The notes beneath the pieces were generated by a model. It searched no databases. It saw only the letters and a program-made list of their open reading frames with translations, and was not told the DNA's origin. From Streptomyces venezuelae (GTDB taxonomy: Bacteria; Actinomycetota; Actinomycetes; Streptomycetales; Streptomycetaceae), in NCBI RefSeq assembly GCF_008642275.1, contig NZ_CP029189.1, positions 5,748,001-5,812,000 on the forward strand: a stretch of DNA of 64,000 nt, written 5' to 3'. This document shows, one piece after another, positions 34,546 to 42,131 of this stretch. The position numbers and the translations under genes were made by a program. Each line of letters starts with the position of its first letter. Within the stretch, counting starts at the first letter, position 1.

Positions 34546-35466
34546 TCAGACGGTCAGGACGATCTTGCCGCGGGTGCGGCCCGCGGCGCTCAGCTCCCAG
34601 GCCCTGGCGGCCTCGGCGAGCGGCAGCGCGTGCTCCACGTTGACCGTGAGCTTCCCCGCGTCGGCCAGTTCGGCCAGGAACGTCAGGTCGGCGGTGTCCG
34701 GGCGGACCCACAGCTGGTGGGCGCCCTTGGCGGCCGCGTTGTAGTCGGCGATGGAGACCACCCGGTGGGGTTCCCGGACCAGCGACTGGAGCGTGTCGAC
34801 GACGTCGTCGCCGTAGAAGTCCAGGCCCGCGTCGACGCCGTCGGGCGCGAGCTCGCGGATCCGGTCGGCCATCCCCTCCCCGTACAGCACGGGCTCCGCG
34901 CCGAGGGAGCGCAGGTAGTCGTGGTTGTGCGCGCCCGCCGTGCCGATGACCCGCAGGCCGAGTGCGACCGCGATCTGCACGCCGAAGGATCCGGTGCCGC
35001 CGGCCGCGGAGTGGATGACGACGCTCTCCCCGGCCTTGAGGCCGACGCGGGTGAGCGACTGGTAGGCGGTGAGGCCGGCCAGCGGGAGGCCCGCGGCCTG
35101 CTCGAAGCTCAGCTCGCGGGGCTTGCGGGCGAGGGTGCGTACGGGGGCGGAGACCAGCTCGGCGTACGTGCCGAGTTCGACCCACTCCTTGCGGACGTAG
35201 CCGTAGACCTCGTCACCGACGGCGTAGTCGAAGGTGTCCTCGCCCACCGCCTCGACGACTCCGGCCACGTCCCAGCCGGGTATGACCGGGTAGCGGACTT
35301 CGAGGATGGGGTCGAGGTATCCGGCGGCGAGCTTCCAGTCCACCGGGTTGACCCCGGCGGCCTTGACGCGCACGAGCACCTCGCCCGGGCCCACCTTCGG
35401 CTGCGGCAGGTCAACGAGCCCCAGGGTGGCGGGAGTTCCGTATGCGCTGTAAGTGATGGCCTTCAT
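34546..35466 (-). CDS. NADP-dependent quinone oxidoreductase-like protein
   Basis: A 306-residue member of the medium-chain reductase family of the zeta-crystallin/QOR type. The Rossmann motif is SAAGGTGSFGVQIA and there are no catalytic zinc cysteines. The N terminus MKAITYSAYGTPATL and AAGVNPVDWKLAAGY are typical. It probably reduces quinones or alpha,beta-unsaturated carbonyls with NADPH. ATG 35466 has GGGGA upstream; GTG 35478 is also in frame. Confidence 0.9.
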   Translation of the reverse strand: MKAITYSAYGTPATLGLVDLPQPKVGPGEVLVRVKAAGVNPVDWKLAAGYLDPILEVRYPVIPGWDVAGVVEAVGEDTFDYAVGDEVYGYVRKEWVELGTYAELVSAPVRTLARKPRELSFEQAAGLPLAGLTAYQSLTRVGLKAGESVVIHSAAGGTGSFGVQIAVALGLRVIGTAGAHNHDYLRSLGAEPVLYGEGMADRIRELAPDGVDAGLDFYGDDVVDTLQSLVREPHRVVSIADYNAAAKGAHQLWVRPDTADLTFLAELADAGKLTVNVEHALPLAEAARAWELSAAGRTRGKIVLTV

Positions 35467-35507
35467 GATCGTCCCCAACGCGGCCCCGCGGCCGGGTATT
35501 CCGGCGG

Positions 35508-36227
35508 TCAGGCCGGCAGGGTGTTGCGGTGCGAGCTCCGCCGGGCCGCGCTGAAGAGCGCCTGGATCTGCGTACCGGCCTGCTCGACGTCGTCGAGGGG
35601 GGAGGGGAAGGGCAGCCGCACGTCGCGGTGGCCGTGCCGCTCCTCCAGCCGCAGGGTGATCCCGTACCGGTCCATCGCCACCGGCAGCGCGCGGAGCACG
35701 GCGGCGGTCGGCAGGGGATGGACCAGCCGCAGCAGCAGGGTGACCAGGTCGTGGTGGTCGTCGAGGAGGTGCGTGAGCATGCCCGCCTCGTACGGGGACA
35801 GGGGGTCGGGGCAGGACGCGTCCAGCTCTTCGAGGCCGACGTGCGAGCGGCCTTCCGGCGTCTCCAGGACGGCACGGTCGAACTCCATGCAGGTGGAGTC
35901 GGCGCCGGAGCCCGCGGCCAGGTCGGAGTAGGGAGTGAGCAGGCGGCCGAGCACGGTGACGCGGGCGCGCACCCGGTCCCGTACCGGGGTGGGGGCGACG
36001 TCGGTGAACTCCAGCCGGATCGACGGCCGGTACTCGGACTCGCCGCCGGGCTCGGCGGGGTGCAGGTGCAGCCGCCCCATGGGGTCGCTGCCGTCGAGGT
36101 GGCGGACCTCGGAGCGCTGCCCGTCGGTGACCACGGTCATGGAGTGGGCGGCGGTCAGGATCGACCGGATGCGCTCGGCATCGGTGGGCCGGTCGGCCGG
36201 GGTGGCGGGGGCACCGAACAGGCGCAT
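35508..36227 (-). CDS. DUF2470-domain protein, iron-regulated
   Basis: A 239-residue protein with the DUF2470 pattern (RIRSILTAAHSMTVVTDG at the N terminus; LTHLLDDHHDLVTLLLRLV and ALPVAMDRYGITLRLE in the C-terminal part). DUF2470 is found in heme-degrading HugZ-like and related proteins that bind heme or act in iron handling. The start ATG has GGGGAG 6 bases upstream, and a near-consensus DmdR/IdeR iron box lies 26 bases further up, so iron repression is strongly suggested. Confidence 0.85.
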   Translation of the reverse strand: MRLFGAPATPADRPTDAERIRSILTAAHSMTVVTDGQRSEVRHLDGSDPMGRLHLHPAEPGGESEYRPSIRLEFTDVAPTPVRDRVRARVTVLGRLLTPYSDLAAGSGADSTCMEFDRAVLETPEGRSHVGLEELDASCPDPLSPYEAGMLTHLLDDHHDLVTLLLRLVHPLPTAAVLRALPVAMDRYGITLRLEERHGHRDVRLPFPSPLDDVEQAGTQIQALFSAARRSSHRNTLPA

Positions 36228-36252
36228 GCGGATCTCCCCTCGTCCGAGTGAC

Positions 36253-36271
36253 TTAGGTATGCCTAACCTAA
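36253..36271. promoter_or_regulatory. Iron box (DmdR1/IdeR-type operator)
   Basis: TTAGGTATGCCTAACCTAA matches the actinobacterial iron-box consensus TTAGGTTAGGCTAACCTAA at 16 of 19 positions. It lies just upstream of the DUF2470 gene (minus strand) and about 110 bases before sepF on the other strand. Confidence 0.85.
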
Positions 36272-36350
36272 CCTATTTGGCTCTTCGAGAGTACCCGGCA
36301 TGCTCGTGTCGTTGTTGGGCTGAACGGGTGAAACGCGAGAGGATGGGGGG

Positions 36351-36386
36351 ATGCACATGAAGCGCGCGGCCGAGGCGGCCCGGTGA
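36351..36386 (+). CDS. Possible 11-codon upstream ORF coupled to sepF
   Basis: ATGCACATGAAGCGCGCGGC begins an 11-codon frame (MHMKRAAEAAR) after a GGGGGG ribosome-like site; its TGA overlaps the sepF GTG by 4 bp. It may simply provide translational coupling for a start that has no ribosome site of its own. Confidence 0.3.
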   Translation: MHMKRAAEAAR

Positions 36387-36778
36387 GCAGGTACGACGTC
36401 ACCGACGAACAGTGGGAGGGGCTCGCGCAGGTGGTCCCCCTGCGCAGTCGCAACGAATGGCCCTCCCGGGTGGACCACCGCACGATCCCGACGGCGCCCG
36501 GCGCGTCGACGGCGGAGCAGCGGCGCTTCGTGGTGATCAGAGTCCAGATCTTCGCGGACGCCCGGGAGGTGGCGGAGTACCTGATCGCGCAGATCCCGGT
36601 CCTGCTCGACCTCACCGGGGCGGACAGCGAAGTGGCCAAGCGGATCCTGGACTTCAGCAGCGGCGTGGTCTTCGGCCTGGGCAGCGGGATGCACCGGGTG
36701 GACCGGAACGTCTTCCTGCTGGCGCCGGTCGGCACCGAGGTCGAGGGGATCGCGGCCGCGGCCGTCCCCCGATCGTAG
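36383..36778 (+). CDS. sepF: SepF-like cell division protein
   Basis: A 131-residue protein. Residues about 48-125 form the SepF domain (FVVIRVQIFADAREVAEYL, then VAKRILDFSSGVVFGLGSGM and NVFLLAPVG). SepF polymerises on the membrane and tethers FtsZ. Streptomyces carries several SepF paralogues, and this one is not beside ftsZ/ylmE, so it is a secondary copy. The usual N-terminal membrane-binding helix is not obvious. The GTG start overlaps a tiny upstream ORF. Confidence 0.85.
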   Translation: MSRYDVTDEQWEGLAQVVPLRSRNEWPSRVDHRTIPTAPGASTAEQRRFVVIRVQIFADAREVAEYLIAQIPVLLDLTGADSEVAKRILDFSSGVVFGLGSGMHRVDRNVFLLAPVGTEVEGIAAAAVPRS

Positions 36779-36845
36779 GAAGGTCCCCGCGAGGGAACGG
36801 TTCGCCGGAGCCACGGGGGGTCCGGCGGGCCGTACCGTCCCGCGC

Positions 36846-38336
36846 ATGGACGCCACCCTGGACGCGGCAACGGCGGAACGCACCGCCGCCGTCGTCGCGT
36901 TAGCCGACACCCGCACCGATTCCGCCGATCCCGGACCGGCCGACGAGCAGCCCGCCACGGCGCCGCCGTCTGCGTGCCCGGCCCCGCCCGGCTCACCCGA
37001 CGTACCGACCACATCCGGGGCTCCGGGGGATCCCGGGGATCCCGGGACTTCTGCGGTCTCCGGGGCTTGCGACGGGCGCGCCGCGGCGGCGTCCGCGGTC
37101 CCGGTCGCCTCCGGGGCGGTCGCGCCGGTGGCCGGCCCTGCCGGGGAGCCGGTCGTACCGTCGCAGGCGGGCCCCCGCGCCCCCGGTCGTCCTGCCGAGC
37201 CCGTGCAGCGACACCCGCGGCCCGTGCTCACCGAGCTGCGGCTCTCCGCCTTCGGGCCGCACCGCTCCGCGGTCTTCCCGCTCGGCCCCCTCACCCTCTT
37301 CGCCGGGCCCAGCGGCAGCGGCAAGTCCCAGGCCCTGGCCGCCTACGAGGCCCTGGCCGGGCTGGGTTCCGGGGCCACGCTGGAGGAGACCTTCCCCGAT
37401 CCGCGTTCCCGCATCCCCGACCGGGCCGTCCCCGACGCCCAGCACCGGCGCGGGTTCCGCCTCGGCTGCACCGTGGACGGACCCGTCGGCCCGGTACGGC
37501 TCGACCTCGCCGTCCAGGCCGAGCCCACGCTGCGGATCGTCGGCGAACGGCTCTCGCAGGACGGGCAGATCCTGCTCGCCACGGCCCTGCGCGACCCCGG
37601 CCGGCGTTCGGTCCAGGCCGCCTGGCTGACCGGCGGCGCCATCGGCGTCACCAGGGCCCCGCTGCCCGACGACCGGCTCGGCACGGCACTGCTCCCGCTC
37701 CGCGTCGCCGGTTCCACTCCCGGTCAGCGCCAGGTCCTGGCCGCGGCCGAGCAGGTGGTCGTGGCCCTGCGCGCGGTGTTCCCCTGCGAACCGCACCCGG
37801 ACCGGATGCGCGCCGCCGTCCCTCCCGGCGAGGGGCGTCTGCTGGGTGACTGCGCCAACCTGGCCGACGTACTGCGCCGGACCCGCAGCGAATGCGGCAC
37901 CCGCCACGCGCTGCTTGCCGAGGCGGCCCGCACCGGCTGCGCCGGGCCCGTCGTGGGGCTGGACGTACGGGCTCCCGCGGGCGGCGGCCCCGTCGAGGCG
38001 GTACTGGACCGCGGTCCCGGCCGGCCCGCCACGGAGCTGGCCCGGCTGGGCGCGGGCGAACTCCGCTTCCTCGCGCTGGCGCTCGTCCTGCTGACCGGTC
38101 CGGGGGTGCTGGCCGTGGACCCGGCGGCCGAACTGCTCTCCGCGCGGCAGGCGCTGACGGTGCTGTCCGACGGCTTCGACCGGGGCCTCGACCGGAGGCA
38201 GCGCGCCGAGCTGCTGCGCCTGGCCCTGCTGTCCTGCGGCCGCGGCCACATCCGGCTGGTGGCGGCGGTGGGGGAGGAGACCGCGGCGGCCGCCCGCGAC
38301 CTCCCGGGTGTCGCGGTGGTAGACCTGAGCGCATGA
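36846..38336 (+). CDS. AAA/ABC-type ATPase with long disordered N-terminus
   Basis: A 496-residue protein. The first ~120 residues are Ala/Pro/Gly-rich and probably disordered. A P-loop GPSGSGKS is at 154-161 after the strand LTLFA, preceded by TELRLSAFGPH, which is typical of SMC/RecF/OLD-like ATPase heads; a signature-like LGAGELRFLALAL lies near residue 400, and the following GVLAVDPAAEL takes the Walker B position but lacks the usual Asp-Glu pair. DNA or nucleic-acid related function is likely but unproven. Its stop overlaps the MazG-type gene by 4 bp. Confidence 0.75.
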   Translation: MDATLDAATAERTAAVVALADTRTDSADPGPADEQPATAPPSACPAPPGSPDVPTTSGAPGDPGDPGTSAVSGACDGRAAAASAVPVASGAVAPVAGPAGEPVVPSQAGPRAPGRPAEPVQRHPRPVLTELRLSAFGPHRSAVFPLGPLTLFAGPSGSGKSQALAAYEALAGLGSGATLEETFPDPRSRIPDRAVPDAQHRRGFRLGCTVDGPVGPVRLDLAVQAEPTLRIVGERLSQDGQILLATALRDPGRRSVQAAWLTGGAIGVTRAPLPDDRLGTALLPLRVAGSTPGQRQVLAAAEQVVVALRAVFPCEPHPDRMRAAVPPGEGRLLGDCANLADVLRRTRSECGTRHALLAEAARTGCAGPVVGLDVRAPAGGGPVEAVLDRGPGRPATELARLGAGELRFLALALVLLTGPGVLAVDPAAELLSARQALTVLSDGFDRGLDRRQRAELLRLALLSCGRGHIRLVAAVGEETAAAARDLPGVAVVDLSA

Positions 38337-38791
38337 ACGAGACGCAGGAACAGCCCGAGCGGCGGCCCGGTGAGCGGCCGGGTGCGCAGGCCGACGAGCG
38401 GCCGGGTGTGCAGGCCGACGGGCGGGCCGGTGAGCGGCCCGACGAGCGGCTGGACCGACTGCAGCGCCGGCTCGCGCAGTTCGCGGCCGCGCGCGGCTGG
38501 GCGCCGTACCACACGCCCAAGAACCTGGCGGTGGCGCTGAGCGTGGAGGCGTCCGAACTGGTCGAGATCTTCCAGTGGCTGACGCCCGAGCAGTCGGCGA
38601 AAGTGATGGAGGAGCCGGAGTCGGCCCACCGGGTGGCCGATGAGGTGGCCGACGTGCTCGCGTATCTGCTGCAGTTCTGTGAGGTTCTCGGGGTCGATGT
38701 GCTGGATGCGCTCGCCGCGAAGATCGAGAGGAACGAACTCCGCTTTCCCGTGACGGGTACATCGACACCGAATCGTCACTCTTCGGAGTGA
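38333..38791 (+). CDS. MazG-like nucleotide pyrophosphohydrolase
   Basis: A 152-residue protein with a charged, repetitive N-terminal tail (RPGERPGAQADERPG-type repeats, 1-40) and an all-alpha NTP pyrophosphatase domain. The metal-binding EXXE(12-28)EXXD motif is complete: Glu72/Glu75 in EASELVE and Glu104/Asp107 in EVADVLA. It probably hydrolyses a non-canonical (d)NTP. ATG overlaps the ATPase stop, so the two are co-translated. Confidence 0.88.
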   Translation: MNETQEQPERRPGERPGAQADERPGVQADGRAGERPDERLDRLQRRLAQFAAARGWAPYHTPKNLAVALSVEASELVEIFQWLTPEQSAKVMEEPESAHRVADEVADVLAYLLQFCEVLGVDVLDALAAKIERNELRFPVTGTSTPNRHSSE

Positions 38792-38914
38792 TGGACTCAT
38801 CCACAATCACGTTTCTGTCCACATTTTCCGAATACCCCTGGCTTTACTGGCTCGTTGCCCTCACTCTGGGTAGTGGTGAGGATGGCGGGATGTCGTGCGG
38901 ACGGGGGACGGCAT

Positions 38915-39400
38915 ATGGATGCGGTACGGCTCATCGCGGCCGGCCGGCACGCGCTGGCACAGAGTGGGGTCGCGTGGGGCATCGTGGGCGAGGCCTGGCA
39001 GGCCCAGGCGCTCGCGCAGGGCATAGGGAGCTATCTGGCGGTCACCGGGCCGCCGGAGCTCAGATCGGAGGCACGGGGACTGGGGGAAGCGGGAGGCAGA
39101 GGCTGCGGGGTGCTCGACCGGGCGGCCCTGCGCGGAGAGGGCAGTGCGCCCGAGTATCCGCCGCGGGCCGCGCAGCTGAGCGAGGTCTCGGACGTCCGGC
39201 AGGCGCTGCTCGGACTCCAGGCGCTGCTGGGTGAGGTGGGGATAGCCCTGGTCGGGGTGGCCTGCGGGACGGACGACGAGGCCCTGTACTGGCAGTGCAT
39301 AGAGTCGATCGACGCGGCCGACGAGTCGAGCGACCGGGTCCGGGCGATCCTGCGTCGCATGGTGGTCCGGGAGCGGGGGTCGGCCTCGGGCGTGGCCTGA
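38915..39400 (+). CDS. DUF6099-like hypothetical protein
   Basis: A 161-residue helical protein beginning MDAVRLIAAGRHALAQSG and containing EAWQAQALAQGIGSYLAVTG. I believe this is the Streptomyces DUF6099 family, of unknown function. GGGGGA lies 6 bases before ATG 38915. No membrane segments or catalytic motifs are visible. Confidence 0.7.
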   Translation: MDAVRLIAAGRHALAQSGVAWGIVGEAWQAQALAQGIGSYLAVTGPPELRSEARGLGEAGGRGCGVLDRAALRGEGSAPEYPPRAAQLSEVSDVRQALLGLQALLGEVGIALVGVACGTDDEALYWQCIESIDAADESSDRVRAILRRMVVRERGSASGVA

Positions 39401-39411
39401 GGGCGGCACGG

Positions 39412-39442
39412 GCGGGGTCCCGCCGTGCGCGGCGGGACCCGC
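39412..39442. terminator. Bidirectional hairpin between convergent genes
   Basis: GCGGGGTCCCGCCG pairs with CGGCGGGACCCGC (one bulged base, 4-base loop) between the DUF6099-like gene and the small minus-strand gene. Confidence 0.6.
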
Positions 39443-39446
39443 AGGG

Positions 39447-39719
39447 TCAGGACGACCGGTGGGACGGGCGCTCGCCGTCGGCGGTGCGGCCGGTGTTTTC
39501 GGTGCGGTCGGTGGAGGCCTGGAGATCGGCGTCGAGCCGGGACAGGTCGGCGTTCAGTGCGGCCATCAGCTCTTCCATCTGCTGCAGCAGGCCCTTCGGC
39601 GCGCCACCGCCCTCGGCGGGTACCGCGGGCTCCTGACCGGCCTGGTCGTGTGCTGCCTGCGCTGCCCGTCCGGTGGCTCCGGTGTGTCGGTGGGTCTCCG
39701 GCACGGCCTCGTGGGACAT
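39447..39719 (-). CDS. Small hypothetical protein
   Basis: A 90-residue acidic protein beginning MSHEAVPETHRHTG. The C-terminal half (LLQQMEELMAALNADLSRLDADLQ) has heptad-like leucines and should form a coiled coil. The start is well supported by GAGGAGG 6 bases upstream. No family recognised. Confidence 0.6.
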   Translation of the reverse strand: MSHEAVPETHRHTGATGRAAQAAHDQAGQEPAVPAEGGGAPKGLLQQMEELMAALNADLSRLDADLQASTDRTENTGRTADGERPSHRSS

Positions 39720-39922
39720 GGCGGCCTCCTCGGCCCTGGCCCTTCCGAAGCGGAAGGGGGCGGTGGACGCACCGGGGGGACGCCGCCGGCGCGCGGGCCG
39801 GGCGGTCCGGCTCCGTCCGAGCCAACGATCCCCATCCGGGCTGGTCACTGGCGGGCCCGGGGGTGGACCGTCCGGTTGACGCAGATTCACCCTGCCGGGG
39901 CGGGAAGTGCAGGATGGGGGGT

Positions 39923-40846
39923 ATGGATCTTCGCATTTTCACCGAGCCCCAGCAGGGTGCGAGTTACGAGACCCTCCTGACCGTCGCCAAGGCCACCGAG
40001 GACCTGGGCTTCGACGCCTTCTTCCGTTCCGACCACTACGTGCGCATGGGGTCCGCCGACGGTCTGCCCGGCCCCACCGACGCCTGGATCACCCTCGCGG
40101 GCCTGGCCCGGGAGACCAAGCGGATCCGCCTCGGCACGCTGATGACGGCAGGAACCTTCCGGCTGCCCGGAGTCCTCGCCATCCAGGTGGCCCAGGTCGA
40201 CCAGATGTCCGGCGGCCGCGTCGAGCTGGGCCTCGGCGCGGGCTGGTTCGAGCAGGAGCACAAGGCGTACGGGATCCCCTTCCCGGCGGACCGGATGTCC
40301 CGGCTGGAGGAACAGCTGGCCATCGTCACCGGCCTGTGGGCCACCGAGGTCGGAGCCTCCTTCGACTACGCGGGCACGCACTACCAGGTGGAGAACTCGC
40401 CCGCGCTCCCCAAGCCCGCCCAGGCCAAGGTCCCCGTCCTCGTCGGCGGCCACGGAGCCAAGCGCACCCCGCGGCTCGCCGCCCGGTACGCGGACGAGTT
40501 CAACATGCCCTTCGCGTCGATCGCCGACAGCGAGCGGCAGTTCGCCCGGGTCCGGGAGGCCGCAGAGGAGGCCGGCCGCAAGGCCGACGACCTCCGCTAC
40601 TCCAACGCCCTCGTCGTCTGCGTCGGCAAGGACGACGCCGAGGTGGCCCGGCGGGCCGCCGCCATCGGCCGCGACGTCGACGAGCTCAAGGCGAACGGCC
40701 TGGCCGGCTCCCCGGCCGAGGTCGTGGAGAAGATCGGTGCCTACGGAGCCGTCGGCGCCTCACGGGTCTACCTCCAGCTGCTCGACCTCGACGACCTGGA
40801 CCACCTGGAGCTGATCTCCGCCCAGGTGCTCTCCCAGCTCCGATAG
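39923..40846 (+). CDS. LLM-class F420-dependent oxidoreductase
   Basis: A 307-residue luciferase-like TIM-barrel protein. MDLRIFTEPQQGASYETLL, DAFFRSDHYVRMG and QMSGGRVELGLGAGWFEQEH are signatures of the F420-dependent subgroup. It carries out a hydride transfer between F420 and an unknown substrate. GGGGGG precedes ATG 39923. Closely followed by mmuM (13 bases), so probably an operon. Confidence 0.88.
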   Translation: MDLRIFTEPQQGASYETLLTVAKATEDLGFDAFFRSDHYVRMGSADGLPGPTDAWITLAGLARETKRIRLGTLMTAGTFRLPGVLAIQVAQVDQMSGGRVELGLGAGWFEQEHKAYGIPFPADRMSRLEEQLAIVTGLWATEVGASFDYAGTHYQVENSPALPKPAQAKVPVLVGGHGAKRTPRLAARYADEFNMPFASIADSERQFARVREAAEEAGRKADDLRYSNALVVCVGKDDAEVARRAAAIGRDVDELKANGLAGSPAEVVEKIGAYGAVGASRVYLQLLDLDDLDHLELISAQVLSQLR

Positions 40847-40859
40847 GCGGGCGGCGACC

Positions 40860-41831
40860 ATGTCACGCGCGTCCGGCCCGCTCGCCGAAGCCCTGGCCCG
40901 CAGGGCCGTACTCCTGGACGGCGGGCTCAGCAACCAGCTCGCCGCCCAGGGCTGTGACCTGTCCGGCGACCTCTGGTCGGGCCGGGTGCTGGTCGAGCAC
41001 CCGGAGCAGGTGGCGGCCGCCCACACGGCGTACGCCCGGGCCGGCGCCGAGGTACTGATCACCGCCAGCTACCAGGTCGGCTACGAGACCTTCGCCGCCC
41101 ACGGCCACGACCACGCCGAGACCACCGCCCTGCTGCACCGCGGCGTGCGCCTGGCCGCCAGGGTGGCCGAGGCCGCCGACCACGAGGTGTGGGTGGCCGC
41201 CTCCGTGGGCCCGTACGGAGCGGTGCTCGCGGACGGCTCCGAATACCGCGGCCGCTACGGGCTGAGCGTGCGGGAGCTGGCCGCCTTCCACCGCCCCCGC
41301 ATCGAGGCCCTGCTCGCCGCCGGCCCCGACGTCCTGGCCGTGGAGACCATCCCGGACAGCGACGAGGCCGAGGCGCTGCTCGGCGTCCTCGCCGACACCG
41401 GCGCATCCGCCTGGCTCTCGTACACGGTGGCCGCCGGCCGTACGCGGGCCGGACAGCCCCTCCGCGAGGCCTTCGCCGTCGCAGCCGCATCCCCGCAGGT
41501 CATCGCGGTCGGCGTCAACTGCTGCGATCCGGCCGACGTGCTGCCCGCGCTGGAGGCGGCGGCCGGCGAGACCGCCAAACCGCTCGTGGCCTACCCCAAC
41601 GACGGCTCGGCGTGGGACGCCGGCACCCGCACCTGGCACACCCCGCACACACCCGTCCCCTGGCCCGCGCAGGCCTGGTACACGACCGGCGCCCGCCTCA
41701 TCGGCGGCTGCTGCCGCATCGGACCCGACGGCATCGCGGCGATGGCCGCGGAAATGCCCCACAATACAGGGGACGATTCGTCAAACTCATTCAAGAACGG
41801 TCGAGTTGGGGGCGGAGGGGCATCAACGTAG
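40860..41831 (+). CDS. mmuM: Homocysteine S-methyltransferase
   Basis: A 323-residue pfam02574 methyltransferase. The three zinc cysteines are in GVNCCDP (221-222) and GGCCRIG (284-285); LLDGGLSNQLAAQG opens the barrel. It methylates homocysteine using S-methylmethionine or SAM. The last ~35 residues are hydrophilic and not part of the fold. Confidence 0.9.
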   Translation: MSRASGPLAEALARRAVLLDGGLSNQLAAQGCDLSGDLWSGRVLVEHPEQVAAAHTAYARAGAEVLITASYQVGYETFAAHGHDHAETTALLHRGVRLAARVAEAADHEVWVAASVGPYGAVLADGSEYRGRYGLSVRELAAFHRPRIEALLAAGPDVLAVETIPDSDEAEALLGVLADTGASAWLSYTVAAGRTRAGQPLREAFAVAAASPQVIAVGVNCCDPADVLPALEAAAGETAKPLVAYPNDGSAWDAGTRTWHTPHTPVPWPAQAWYTTGARLIGGCCRIGPDGIAAMAAEMPHNTGDDSSNSFKNGRVGGGGAST

Positions 41832-42131
41832 CGGCGCCCGGAGTTGCCGGACGCCACCTGCACGGGCTGCGGCGCCCCCGGCACCGGACAGCGCCTTCGC
41901 CGAATGGCAGCAGTCGTACCGGTACTTGGCTGAGGAAAGCGCGTCCTGAGTTCCTCAGTTCCTGAGTTCCTGCGTTCCTGCGTTCCTTCCGCCGGTCCCG
42001 GGAGGGCGGTTCGTGTTTCCCGGGGAGCGATCCGGTCATCGGCGGCATATCGCGCGTCTCGCTCTCCGCCGGGTGACGCCTCACGAAAAACCGGAGGCGT
42101 ACGGTACGGATGACCGGCGACAATCGGTCAT
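41832..42131. other. Intergenic region with 8-bp tandem repeat
   Basis: About 300 bases with no supported gene. At about 41945-41984 the unit CCTGAGTT is repeated five times with small variations (CCTCAGTT, CCTGCGTT). The promoter of hen1 must lie in the right half; AT-richer bases occur just before 42132. Confidence 0.5.

Noticed and set aside
41945..41984. 8-bp CCTGAGTT repeats as regulator iterons
   Set aside because: Degenerate slippage-type repeat with no replication or regulator gene beside it and no AT-rich origin features.
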